DNA of 64,000 nucleotides from 55-13 sp037190145 (GCA_037190145.1 JBBCJU010000003.1:124001-188000), one strand, 5' to 3'. Positions 25,209 to 33,429 are shown, numbered from the stretch's first letter. Translations and numbers: made by a program. The notes: generated by a model not told the origin, from the letters alone.

Positions 25209-26705
25209 CTAAGATCCTTGCTTGAAACTTCCTCCTGGGGCAGAAGGTTTTGCTTGATCTTTGATGAACTTGGCTACATCTCTGTGAAGCTGCTTTCGAC
25301 ATTCGTCATCTAGGTACATCATGTGGCCCGATTCGTAGCGAGTTCGGACAATGTTTGCTCTTAGCTTAGGATCAATGACAAGTCGATCGAGCAGTTCATC
25401 ATTCATGCCCATAGTGCAGGCGACATCGTAGTAGCCCATCGCTACCATGACCTTGGTGTAGGGGTTGTTTGACATCGCTTGGCGAAGCTGGTTGCTCATA
25501 TCAAGCGGGTTATTCCCCTCTGGATACTTCCATGGAGCCCCGATTCCCTCACCCAGAATGTAGTATTTCAAGGTCGTCTTGTATCCAAGATCATTCGCTA
25601 GATAGTCGTTAATGCCAGAAGTATAAGGAGGCTGAACTTGAGTATAGGAGGGGTCTTCACCGCCACGGTCTGAATCAGGATTAAGATCAAAGTGGATAAA
25701 ACGAGAGTCATAACGGCCGATCAATCGCTTATCAGATCGCAGAAGTTCCTTGTACCACCGATTCGTCGGAACCTTGCCTTTTACTGATTCTAAGTAAGTC
25801 GTTGTCAACCCTGTGTACTTTTGAACCTTAGCAATCAGGTCTTTCTGCTTCTCTGCAGAAAGCTTATCTCCCTCTCCGAGGGCCGGGAAATATTCTTCCC
25901 TCGCGAACTTCAGAGCCTCTTCATACACCTGGTGAACAGATTTATTCTGTAAATCTGCGCCAAGCCGCTTGTGGTACCAACCGGTGACCGCCATCGTGGG
26001 CAGGTTATAGGCAAATCTAGCATCTGCACTTCGATTCGGATCAGCTACGGCTGGACCGATTACGGGGCTTACCAGGATAAGACCGTTTAAGCCAATACCG
26101 TAACGGTGAAGCCAGCTGGATAATCCTGCGCCTCGAATTCCACCGTAGCTTTCTCCCATCACGTAGATGGGGCTAAGCCATCGTCGCTCAGTGCTCAGGA
26201 ATGATCGGATGAATTCTCCAACGCTAGCAATATCGACGTCTACTCCCCAAAACTTGGGGCCATCCTCTGGCTTATTGGGACGACTGTAACCTGTGCCGAC
26301 GGGGTCTATGGTGACAATATCTGACTCAGGCAAAATGCTTTCATCGTTTGTCACTAGCTCATAGGGCGGAGCAGGCATAAATCCTTCTTTGGTGCCCATC
26401 TTTGGCCGCTTCGGGCCTACAAAACCCAAGTGAAGCCAAACCGATGCACTCCCGGGTCCACCATTGAACACAAAAGTTACAGGACGCTTTGCAACCGGCT
26501 CTGCGTTTGTCCGGCGATAGTAGGTGAAGAAGATGCGCCCATCAACATCCCCGACCTTGCTCCGAATCGGCATCATTCCCGCAGTGGTTTGGTAGTTCAC
26601 AGTCTTCCCGGCAATCCGAGCGGTGTGATCCTTCCTAACCCAATCGGGCTGAACCTCCGAAACCTGAGCTTGAAAAACAACGGCAGCAGCAACAACCGAA
26701 ATCAT
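25209..26705 (-). CDS. Secreted S10-family serine carboxypeptidase
   Basis: 498 residues from ATG 26705, chosen because it begins a signal peptide (MISVVAAAVVFQAQ). Peptidase family S10 features: NGGPGSASVW, IDPVGTGYSRP, and the nucleophile in VMGESYGGIRG (Ser186). The acid Asp is probably in GYYDVACTMG and the His in YESGHMMYLD. It removes C-terminal residues from peptides, most likely in the periplasm or outside the cell. It is the last gene on the leftward strand after the GH30 gene (50-base gap), so it may belong to the LacI-pseudopilin-GH30 unit. Confidence 0.88.
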   Translation of the reverse strand: MISVVAAAVVFQAQVSEVQPDWVRKDHTARIAGKTVNYQTTAGMMPIRSKVGDVDGRIFFTYYRRTNAEPVAKRPVTFVFNGGPGSASVWLHLGFVGPKRPKMGTKEGFMPAPPYELVTNDESILPESDIVTIDPVGTGYSRPNKPEDGPKFWGVDVDIASVGEFIRSFLSTERRWLSPIYVMGESYGGIRGAGLSSWLHRYGIGLNGLILVSPVIGPAVADPNRSADARFAYNLPTMAVTGWYHKRLGADLQNKSVHQVYEEALKFAREEYFPALGEGDKLSAEKQKDLIAKVQKYTGLTTTYLESVKGKVPTNRWYKELLRSDKRLIGRYDSRFIHFDLNPDSDRGGEDPSYTQVQPPYTSGINDYLANDLGYKTTLKYYILGEGIGAPWKYPEGNNPLDMSNQLRQAMSNNPYTKVMVAMGYYDVACTMGMNDELLDRLVIDPKLRANIVRTRYESGHMMYLDDECRKQLHRDVAKFIKDQAKPSAPGGSFKQGS

Positions 26706-26755
26706 GGAGCCATTATGCCCCGCGAAAGTCACCCTTGTCTTAACAATTCACTCGT

Positions 26756-28258
26756 CTAGCGAACAACTGGATCAAAAACAAAGGTGACGACAGATCTGGC
26801 CGGTACTTCAAGCTCCCTGCTAGATTTCAATGCTCTCATTTTTCGTAGATCATCGCCAGGGCGGTCTGATGTGATATATGGCTGGATAGTCCACGCACCC
26901 GATAGGTTCAAGTCCACCTGCGAAGACTCTGTTTCCATATTCACTGCCACCGCAACAACTCTCTTTGATTTCGGATCTTGATAGGCGCTTACTAGCGTCC
27001 CATGAGTTTGTGTCTTGGCTCCGTCAACTTCTATCCTGTTGAATCCAGGACGGATAAATCGAGAGTAGTTTCCAATTGCCCAGAGAGTCTTTGAAGGATA
27101 GATAGACCCTTTTGGTTTATCTAGATCATCCACATAGATGATTCCATCCTTATAGTCAACGTTGCTAACTGCCAACCACCACTGCCATGCCGAGGCTTCG
27201 ACAATGGTCAGGTCAAGGTGAATTACTCGTGCAGTATTCAGGGCCAAGGTCATTCCTAAATCTCTTCCCCATCCGCCTTCTCCTCGAGGTCCAGCCATCT
27301 GACAGTATTCCGTTTGCCAAACCGTCAGTCCCGGCGTTTTATCAAGAAATGCTTTCAACTTTTGGCGATTCGGAATCAGCTGTTCAAGTCGATCTGCCCA
27401 GTATGAGTGGTAACCATACACAGCTTGCGTCTCTTTATACCAATCTTGGCTATTTGCAAAAAGATCTGCGTAAGCTCCGTATGCGGAACCATATTTGCGG
27501 GTCATTCCATTGTTAGGTTCATAGCCTACTTGAGGAGAATTTGCCTCAGGGGTCAATAATTTAACATCTAGTTGCCGCTTCTTAAACTCATCTGAAACCG
27601 CACGCCCAATGTTGAGAACATCCTGATTACTGGCGCGATTCCCTTCTTGTGAACCCTTGTTCCATTCGAAGTCCGGCTCATTGATTGGACTTATGTGCGT
27701 GAATGGATACCCTTTCTTCACATAGTGTTCAACGATGTCAGCCAGGTAAGACGCATAAGCACCCTCCTTCCCTTCGGCAAGGTTTGTAGAACCTAAGCCA
27801 TCCGTTCCATTCGTAAAGCCATTGCGAGTCAGACTCCTCGGCGGGGTGACGGCATAGGCAATAAAGCTCGCCACACCTTTCTTCTTGGCTGCATCCAACA
27901 TCCAACGCTGGCCAGGGACGCGATTCCAATCGTAGACACTTTCTTTTACTAGAAAGGAATCTGCCGTACGGTGTGGGTTGCTGATCGTCTCATGATTGAT
28001 CCCACCACCAATATTGAATCTCCACGCCGATAGCCCAATCCCTTTGTTACGGTCGAAAAGCAAATCCGCAATTTTCTGACGTTCTGACTCGGGCCAGTTG
28101 ATGAGCGGCTCCACGTACCAGGAATCTGAAGCGCCAAAGTTCTCAATGATTTGCCGAGGACGATCTGGACGTAGCGTGAAGACTTCTGTTGACAACTCTG
28201 CCAATTCCCCCTTGGGCATCATGCCCATCAACAATAGAGAAAGACTCAAGAAGCTCAT
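26756..28258 (-). CDS. Secreted GH30-family glycosidase
   Basis: 500 residues with a signal peptide (MSFLSLSLLLMG). A (beta/alpha)8 barrel with the clan-A catalytic pair is visible: acid/base Glu194 in HISPINEPDFEW and nucleophile Glu317 in VWQTEYCQM. IIENFGASDSW and LSAWRFNIGGG are GH30 signatures. A C-terminal beta-sandwich (about 400-500) completes the GH30 fold. Family activities include beta-1,6-glucanase, beta-1,6-galactanase, glucosylceramidase and xylanase; the subfamily cannot be set by eye. A hairpin precedes it, separating it from the small membrane-protein gene. Confidence 0.88.
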   Translation of the reverse strand: MSFLSLSLLLMGMMPKGELAELSTEVFTLRPDRPRQIIENFGASDSWYVEPLINWPESERQKIADLLFDRNKGIGLSAWRFNIGGGINHETISNPHRTADSFLVKESVYDWNRVPGQRWMLDAAKKKGVASFIAYAVTPPRSLTRNGFTNGTDGLGSTNLAEGKEGAYASYLADIVEHYVKKGYPFTHISPINEPDFEWNKGSQEGNRASNQDVLNIGRAVSDEFKKRQLDVKLLTPEANSPQVGYEPNNGMTRKYGSAYGAYADLFANSQDWYKETQAVYGYHSYWADRLEQLIPNRQKLKAFLDKTPGLTVWQTEYCQMAGPRGEGGWGRDLGMTLALNTARVIHLDLTIVEASAWQWWLAVSNVDYKDGIIYVDDLDKPKGSIYPSKTLWAIGNYSRFIRPGFNRIEVDGAKTQTHGTLVSAYQDPKSKRVVAVAVNMETESSQVDLNLSGAWTIQPYITSDRPGDDLRKMRALKSSRELEVPARSVVTFVFDPVVR

Positions 28259-28267
28259 GATAATAAA

Positions 28268-28294
28268 GGCCCTTGCTCTATAACAGCAAGGGCC
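28268..28294 (-). terminator. Hairpin between the small membrane-protein gene and GH30
   Basis: GGCCCTTGCT / AGCAAGGGCC form a perfect 10-bp stem with loop 28278-28284. On the minus strand TTTATTA follows, then the GH30 ATG within about 10 bases. It may end the pseudopilin transcript or attenuate read-through into GH30. Confidence 0.55.
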
Positions 28295-28302
28295 ATAGAC
28301 GG

Positions 28303-28509
28303 TTATTTGGGACGAGCGTTATCTCGCTCAGCATTCATTGACGCAGACTTCTCTTTAGCAATCTGTTCTGGCGTCATCTTTGCATAGTCAGGTAGGTTCT
28401 GGGCAGTTGGGGCTGGACCGCTGACTCCCTTTGCAAAAAGGAAAACCACAAGGCCAACCGCAACAACCGCTACTATCCCAATTACAACGGGAGAAACAGG
28501 TTTCTTCAT
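28303..28509 (-). CDS. Small membrane protein of the pseudopilin cassette
   Basis: 68 residues from ATG 28509 (MKKPVSPVVIGIVAVVAVGL). It has one transmembrane helix (9-26) and a polar tail with SGPAPTAQNLPDYAKMTPEQ. The start is four bases after the pseudopilin stop, so translation is probably coupled. The tail pattern SGP-x5-NL-x6-TPEQ recurs in the 72-residue lipoprotein at 62503-62721, which sits in the same place behind a second pseudopilin. No known family is recognised; its placement suggests an envelope role linked to the pseudopilin. Confidence 0.72.
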   Translation of the reverse strand: MKKPVSPVVIGIVAVVAVGLVVFLFAKGVSGPAPTAQNLPDYAKMTPEQIAKEKSASMNAERDNARPK

Positions 28510-28513
28510 GCGA

Positions 28514-29353
28514 CTAGTAGGACGGATCCCAAGCACGTCCCCAGAATCTTGTAACGTCATTGTCAATGTCGTCAGCGGTTCCACGGCTGCCATCAGGTCC
28601 GAAATGTCGATTGATGCAGTTGCTCCAAATCTGACCTTCAGACGTGTTGTCCATGATGTATTTCTTTCGCTGAACCTTCTTTGCGTGACCATCACCAAAG
28701 GCTGTGATGATGCCGTCAGCGTGGTACTTCACGGCAGCTTTCGGAATGCTGTTGAATCGCTGTGACCACCACCAGTTCGTTCTGGTATCTGTGAGGAACG
28801 AACAGGATGCCTCGTCTGCCCAGAACCAATGCTGCGAATTCTGACCATCAGCATTTTGGACTTCTCCATAGGTTAAGGCGATTCGTGAAGCCAGGTGCTC
28901 CATAGAGGTCATAGAGCGATTTTGACGCCAGTTATAAATATCGTTGGCAAAGTTCTCACGATTGATGGTCATCTGAGTCTGCCATCCCCACCAGCCAGTG
29001 CCGGTATTCGTCCATGGCTGTGCAGGGAAAGGAGTTGGTTTCGTGCTCTGAGCAGGATCGTAGTACAAGTCCACTGATTTTACGTATGGGTGGATTAGGA
29101 TGGACCAAGATGTCCAAGGCTCTGTTGTCTGTTCATGAAGAATGTTAATGTCGTCATAGTCGGTAGCATACATATGCATCGCCAATCCCACATTCTTAAT
29201 GTTAGAGAGAGCAGCCGTATCTTTTGCCGCTCGCTTGGCTTGGGCAAAAACCGGGAATAGAATCGCCGCAAGAATAGCAATAATGGCGATGACGACAAGC
29301 AGTTCAATTAATGTGAAAGCTCTTTTAGAGCCTCTATGAGATGAGTACATCAT
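28514..29353 (-). CDS. DUF1559-type pseudopilin
   Basis: 279 residues. A type IV prepilin leader (SKRAFTLIELLVVIAIIAIL; cleavage after Arg-Ala or in the G/A-F position, Glu5 present) forms one long hydrophobic helix. It is followed by FPVFAQAKRAAKDTAALSNI and a large globular domain. The DUF1559 H-X9-DG motif is present near the C-terminus (HADGIITAFGDGHAKK). These are thought to be exported by a type II or pilus-like machine and held at the membrane or surface. The SD AGGAG is 8 bases before ATGATG and partly lies in a small CCTAG-AAA-CTAGG palindrome. Confidence 0.87.
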   Translation of the reverse strand: MMYSSHRGSKRAFTLIELLVVIAIIAILAAILFPVFAQAKRAAKDTAALSNIKNVGLAMHMYATDYDDINILHEQTTEPWTSWSILIHPYVKSVDLYYDPAQSTKPTPFPAQPWTNTGTGWWGWQTQMTINRENFANDIYNWRQNRSMTSMEHLASRIALTYGEVQNADGQNSQHWFWADEASCSFLTDTRTNWWWSQRFNSIPKAAVKYHADGIITAFGDGHAKKVQRKKYIMDNTSEGQIWSNCINRHFGPDGSRGTADDIDNDVTRFWGRAWDPSY

Positions 29354-29385
29354 TGTGTCTCCTAGTTTCTAGGTTCGTTCACTAG

Positions 29386-30432
29386 TCAGCGGGGAGCAAT
29401 CCCCAAGGTCGTCCCCAGCTTCAGTTCCGTACCCACAACCACTTGAGTAGGGGTTTGGATCCTATGCTGGATAAGGGTGTCAATCATGTGCACGGCACGT
29501 TGTGCAAGTTGATGCAAATCGATGTGAGTGGAAGCGGCCTCATGGGGAGTTCCGGCTGGCCAGTGCAGACCATCGTAACCAACAACAGAGATCGCGTCCG
29601 GGAAGGAAATGTCCAGACGGTTACCCGCTTCTAGAACCTGGTAGGCCAGAAAATCTCGCCAGCAAAAGAGTGCGGTTGGAGCATCTTGACTAGCCAAAAT
29701 TCCTGGCAACACCTGTGTAAGCTCGGAGGCCGAACCAGGAACTTCACGAATGGGTAGTAAATCAATACCAAGTTCAGCCAGTCCAACCCTTAGCGCCCCA
29801 ACCCTTTCTCGTGCATCTTCTCCAACAAGAAATGGCTCTACAAGGGGCTGAATTCGTCGGTGACCCAGTTGAAACAATGTCTTTGCCAACGTTCGCATCG
29901 CCGCCGAAACATCGTCTCGGACTGAAGGCAACACTCCTTCGGGATCACTTGAATTCACAAGGACCACTGGTAGCTTAGAGCTTCGCAAAAAGGGCAACAA
30001 TGGGTCTTCTGCTATCGGCGCAAAGACAATGACGGCATCCGTCTGGCCACCATTCAAGAACCGGTATGTCTCTTCCGGTGAGCGGCTAAAGTCGCAATGC
30101 ATTAAAAGGTCGTAGCCTGCATTACCAGCTGCAACCTCCAGCGATGCGCTCAAGCGATCCATGTAAAGGTCACCAATGGTTCGAACTCGGAACGCATTGA
30201 AGAAAGAAATTACATTAGTCTTTCCGCTCTGAAGGCCCTTTACGAGAAGATTCGGAGCATAGTCCAAGGCAACCGCCGCAGCCATCACCCTTTCTCGAGT
30301 TTCGGTAGCGATTCGAATCTTTGTGCCTTTGCCGTTCAACACCGCAGAAGCCGTAGCTAGCGATACTTTTGATTCACTGGCTACCGCGGCCAGTGTGATC
30401 CGTTTTTTCTTTTGAGCGTCATTGCTTTGCAT
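29386..30432 (-). CDS. LacI-family transcriptional regulator
   Basis: 348 residues from ATG 30432 (MQSNDAQKKKRITLAAVA); the further upstream start would add residues not found in the family and cover an operator. The N-terminal helix-turn-helix and hinge helix are clear: ITLAAVASESKVSLATASAV, LNGKG, ATETRERVMAAAVALDYAPN. The rest is a PurR/LacI periplasmic-binding-like ligand domain (ISVVGYDGLHWPAGTPHEA). It probably senses a sugar. It starts the leftward cassette with the pseudopilin 32 bases downstream. Two matching palindromes upstream suggest autoregulation. Confidence 0.9.
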   Translation of the reverse strand: MQSNDAQKKKRITLAAVASESKVSLATASAVLNGKGTKIRIATETRERVMAAAVALDYAPNLLVKGLQSGKTNVISFFNAFRVRTIGDLYMDRLSASLEVAAGNAGYDLLMHCDFSRSPEETYRFLNGGQTDAVIVFAPIAEDPLLPFLRSSKLPVVLVNSSDPEGVLPSVRDDVSAAMRTLAKTLFQLGHRRIQPLVEPFLVGEDARERVGALRVGLAELGIDLLPIREVPGSASELTQVLPGILASQDAPTALFCWRDFLAYQVLEAGNRLDISFPDAISVVGYDGLHWPAGTPHEAASTHIDLHQLAQRAVHMIDTLIQHRIQTPTQVVVGTELKLGTTLGIAPR

Positions 30433-30446
30433 AGGCGGAACCTTCT

Positions 30447-30464
30447 TGCTGAAATACTTTAGCA
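30447..30464. promoter_or_regulatory. LacI-type operator-like palindrome, proximal
   Basis: TGCTGAAATACTTTAGCA, an 18-bp imperfect palindrome (14 of 18 positions symmetric, TGCT...AGCA ends), lies 15 bases upstream of the LacI-family ATG. An almost identical copy starts 44 bases further upstream. Confidence 0.6.
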
Positions 30465-30490
30465 CGAAAAATGCCAAAGTGAAGAAAATT

Positions 30491-30508
30491 TGCTCAAATA
30501 CTTTAGCA
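30491..30508. promoter_or_regulatory. LacI-type operator-like palindrome, distal
   Basis: TGCTCAAATACTTTAGCA differs from the proximal copy at one base. The 44-base spacing is about four helical turns, which would suit cooperative binding or a small loop. Confidence 0.6.
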
Positions 30509-30539
30509 ACCCAAAGACACTGCCCTCTTCAGACATAAA

Positions 30540-30564
30540 AAAGCCCGAGACTCGCTCGGGCTTT
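30540..30564 (-). terminator. Rho-independent terminator of the VOC gene
   Basis: The AAAGCCCGAG / CTCGGGCTTT stem with a 5-base loop is followed on the minus strand by a T run. It lies 17 bases after the stop of the leftward VOC gene and upstream of the LacI promoter region. Confidence 0.88.
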
Positions 30565-30581
30565 ACATATTGAAACTTAAA

Positions 30582-31043
30582 CTACATCCCCATTTCGGAC
30601 ATCCTGCGATTGAACTCTTCTTCCGATACATCCTCCACATGCGATGCTACAGACCAGCTATGACCAAAAGGATCTTTCAGACTTCCGTAAAGATCTCCCC
30701 ACGGCTGCAATTCGAGCGGCATACTTGCCTCTAGACCAGCCGCCAAAGCACGATCCCATGCGGCCTGAGCATCTTCAACATATAGGTGCATGGTCACTGC
30801 CGTATCACCGATTTTCTTTGGTCCCAGGGCACCCCAATCGGGAAACTCGTCATTAAGCATCAGCATCGAATTCCCAATCTTTAGTTGAGCATTGATCACC
30901 TTGCCATCTTGAGATTTGTTTACGCTGATCACCTCCGCACCAAACGCCTTCTGATAGAGTTCGATCGCATTTTCTGCCCCATCAACAATGAGATAAGGAG
31001 TGATTGTCGTGAATCCTTCGGGTATGGGTTGAACACTTGCCAT
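30582..31043 (-). CDS. VOC-superfamily protein, PhnB/glyoxalase-like
   Basis: 153 residues from ATG 31043 (MASVQPIPEGFTTITPYLIV), which fits PhnB-like family N-termini better than the upstream Met. Features: VDGAENAIELYQKAFGAEVI, KIGNSMLMLNDEFPDWGALG, VTMHLYVEDAQAAWDRALAAG and WGDLYGSLKDPFGHSWSVASH. These are paired beta-alpha-beta-beta-beta modules. The role could be a metal-dependent lyase, dioxygenase-like enzyme or binding protein. A clear terminator ends the gene. Confidence 0.85.
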   Translation of the reverse strand: MASVQPIPEGFTTITPYLIVDGAENAIELYQKAFGAEVISVNKSQDGKVINAQLKIGNSMLMLNDEFPDWGALGPKKIGDTAVTMHLYVEDAQAAWDRALAAGLEASMPLELQPWGDLYGSLKDPFGHSWSVASHVEDVSEEEFNRRMSEMGM

Positions 31044-31110
31044 GAAGCAAGCATAACACCTAACCATAGTTAGCGGTGAAACAAAAACGAGTCTGCCAAA
31101 ATTGCAACAA

Positions 31111-31983
31111 ATGTCGGCTCTGCTTCTTGCCTCTCTTTGCCTTTCAACAACACTCACTCAAGTCAAACCCACCACAAACCCTCTTGGTTTTGTATATGAC
31201 CTTCCTAAAGGATGGACTGTTGCGGCGACCCAAGATACATACCAATTGATCAAGAGACCTGGACAGACTGAGAACGAAGTCTTTTTGATTGGTGGCTCAA
31301 TCGACTTCGAGGCTAAAACATCATGGGATAAGCGTCTTCAAGATGAAGACGAGGCCATGATGACCAAACTCGGACCGTGGTCACCAGTAGGAGACATCCA
31401 AAGCTTTGAAGCGAAGGGCGGAAAAGGGATGTACCGATTGTTCGAAGCCACAACCCAAGGAGTCGAATTCCAAAGTCAAGTCTGGTCTCTACTTTCTGAA
31501 AAGAAACGTTTTGGGATTTTTGCTGTATATCCAAAAGACCAAGCATCTGCGAGGTACGCCGATTTCTTCGCTATTGCGAAAAGTTTGCGCCCTGATCCTA
31601 ATCGCAAGATTTCCACAAACAACGATCATGCCAAAACTTGGAGCCAAATTTTGGCGGGACATCGGCTAACGCGTTCCTCTGCCAACAACAGCGGTAGCTT
31701 GAACGGAGCGGCGGGTGATTCTGGCGAACGATCCTTTACTTTCCTCCCTGACGGCACATTTCGCTATGCCGCGCGAACAATGACCTTCATCAGTGCTGGC
31801 GAGTTCAGTTCTAGCAGTGTAAAGAACGAGGATGCTATTGGAACATGGGCCATTGAATCCGATGGAAAACAGGCATATCTCATCCTGAAACCAGTTGGAA
31901 AGCCAAGTGAGAGAGTCCCGCTTAAACAAAGTGGCGCTTATATCCTCCTCAACAACCGCCCATTTAGTCGAGTAAAAGCTTAA
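31111..31983 (+). CDS. Exported protein of unknown function
   Basis: 290 residues from ATG 31111, which begins a signal peptide (MSALLLASLCLSTTLTQ); a TTG lies 9 bases upstream. Residues 30-165 resemble a stress-related PsbP/MOG1-like fold (LGFVYDLPKGWTVAATQDTY, SLLSEKKRFGIFAVYP), which is a tentative reading. The C-terminal part (FTFLPDGTFRYAAR, GTWAIESDGKQAYLILKP) looks like a lipocalin-like beta domain found in secreted bacterial proteins. No catalytic motif is seen. Confidence 0.6.
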   Translation: MSALLLASLCLSTTLTQVKPTTNPLGFVYDLPKGWTVAATQDTYQLIKRPGQTENEVFLIGGSIDFEAKTSWDKRLQDEDEAMMTKLGPWSPVGDIQSFEAKGGKGMYRLFEATTQGVEFQSQVWSLLSEKKRFGIFAVYPKDQASARYADFFAIAKSLRPDPNRKISTNNDHAKTWSQILAGHRLTRSSANNSGSLNGAAGDSGERSFTFLPDGTFRYAARTMTFISAGEFSSSSVKNEDAIGTWAIESDGKQAYLILKPVGKPSERVPLKQSGAYILLNNRPFSRVKA

Positions 31984-32003
31984 GGGCTGAGTTTTCAGCG
32001 AAC

Positions 32004-32041
32004 GATTCGGCTTACTCATTAACCTTAGAGTAAGCCGAATC
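32004..32041. terminator. Bidirectional hairpin terminator
   Basis: A perfect 14-bp stem, GATTCGGCTTACTC / GAGTAAGCCGAATC, with a 10-base loop lies between two convergent genes (stops at 31983 and 32052). It has no long T run on either side. Confidence 0.75.
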
Positions 32042-32051
32042 AACTCCAATC

Positions 32052-33425
32052 CTATCCCTTTGCCATTACTTCATCAATCCAAGTTCTAAGCATCTTGCTG
32101 AAGCCTGGATTGTATTGGCCCTTTTGGAAGTTCTTCATACTCTCGGGCTCTGACTTGAAGCGGTGAAACAGGTGGTCGGACTCAGGAGCGATGGCAAATC
32201 TTCCCCTCCCTGGATTGGCCCGATTGACGATATCCGCAATCAGTTTGTGATCTGCCTCATAAACGACATAGTCAGATTCACCTTTAACTGCCAAGACGTG
32301 CGCATTCACTTTCGCCCAATAACTAGCGTGATTTAGCTGCGTCAGTTGTCGCCAAAAGTTAAACGTTTTGCCGTTAAAGAGTCCGTTTGGAAAATACATG
32401 TCGGCCATCTGAGCAAGTTGCGGATGAGACTTTTTCACGTCATCTACGGATTTATTTTCCAGAAAAACCTGAGCCATCAATTGAGCGCCATTGCGTGCAA
32501 TCTCATCGACCGCCTCATATGGGGTCCCTCCCACCACTTGCTGGTAGCGCATGATGTCCATCAGATACTCAAACCAGGTCCGAGAAGCGGTGCCGTATAC
32601 CGCGATACCGCGAACAGGATTCTCAACCGCCACCATCGGGCCAAAAGATCCGCCCATACTGTGGCCAAAGATAAAGATGTTTCTTACATCTACTCCGGAT
32701 GTCTCCTTTAACTGTTTCAGGGCTTGGCGATAGATATCGAGTTCGTTCGTGAAATCAAGTTCAGAGAATGGCCCTCCCTCACTATCGCCTACACCCGGCT
32801 TTTCAACTCTTAAGGTCACGAATCCGTTGTTCGCAAAGTCAAACAGAATCGGACCATCCAGAGTTTGGACATCTCCCTTCGCTGTCTCCAGAGGGAAATC
32901 ATAGGACAGCGGTGCCAAACCCTGGATGAAAAAGAGGGCCGGATACTTTCCCGGCTTTTTGGGTTTTGTGATGATGGTTCGCATTCGTTTCCCATTACTG
33001 AGAACATGGGAATACTCCACCGAGTAGTTTGCATTCCCTGGGTCGCGAGGCTTTTCCACAAGTGGTGCGGTTAGATCAATCGGTTTACCATCTCTCAAAA
33101 CCTTAATCTGTACCGGTTGTCCCGATGGGAGTTCCCGAATCGTGGCGTTCACATTTGCGGGTCCAATTTGTTTTCCATTGAGACTCACTACAATGTCTCC
33201 AGGTTTGATGCCTGCCTTATCTGCGGTCAGCCCTGGCAGCGGCTCCTGTGCCAGAAGACCTCCCATGCCCGGATTCAAGTTGTGTTGCTTGATTAGGTCA
33301 GCCGATACGGGTGTAAACGCAATTCCAAGGGTCCCACGTCGGGGCAAAGCATCGAAGGCCGGAACCTCGGCAACGGTGCCTTGGCTAAACTGAATGGCAA
33401 GGATGGCGGTAGCAAGGGTCATCAT
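32052..33425 (-). CDS. Exported PDZ plus alpha/beta-hydrolase fusion
   Basis: 457 residues. A signal peptide (1-18) is followed by a PDZ domain (about 30-115: GTLGIAFTPVS, GLTADKAGIKPGDIVVSLNG, PVQIKVLRDG). An alpha/beta hydrolase follows from about 130, with YPALFFIQGLAP and the nucleophile elbow FIFGHSMGGSFGP. Acid Asp is likely in VKGESDYVV and His in PESDHLFHRF. It is probably a secreted peptidase or esterase that uses PDZ for substrate or partner binding. It diverges from a padR gene, and a palindrome sits 5 bases upstream of its ATG, so PadR-type repression is likely. Confidence 0.82.
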   Translation of the reverse strand: MMTLATAILAIQFSQGTVAEVPAFDALPRRGTLGIAFTPVSADLIKQHNLNPGMGGLLAQEPLPGLTADKAGIKPGDIVVSLNGKQIGPANVNATIRELPSGQPVQIKVLRDGKPIDLTAPLVEKPRDPGNANYSVEYSHVLSNGKRMRTIITKPKKPGKYPALFFIQGLAPLSYDFPLETAKGDVQTLDGPILFDFANNGFVTLRVEKPGVGDSEGGPFSELDFTNELDIYRQALKQLKETSGVDVRNIFIFGHSMGGSFGPMVAVENPVRGIAVYGTASRTWFEYLMDIMRYQQVVGGTPYEAVDEIARNGAQLMAQVFLENKSVDDVKKSHPQLAQMADMYFPNGLFNGKTFNFWRQLTQLNHASYWAKVNAHVLAVKGESDYVVYEADHKLIADIVNRANPGRGRFAIAPESDHLFHRFKSEPESMKNFQKGQYNPGFSKMLRTWIDEVMAKG

Positions 33426-33429
33426 GGTT

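Noticed and set aside
29361..29373. CCTAG-AAA-CTAGG palindrome as an operator or SD-blocking hairpin for the first pseudopilin
   Set aside because: The arms are only 5 bp; too weak to call a regulatory element without more copies.
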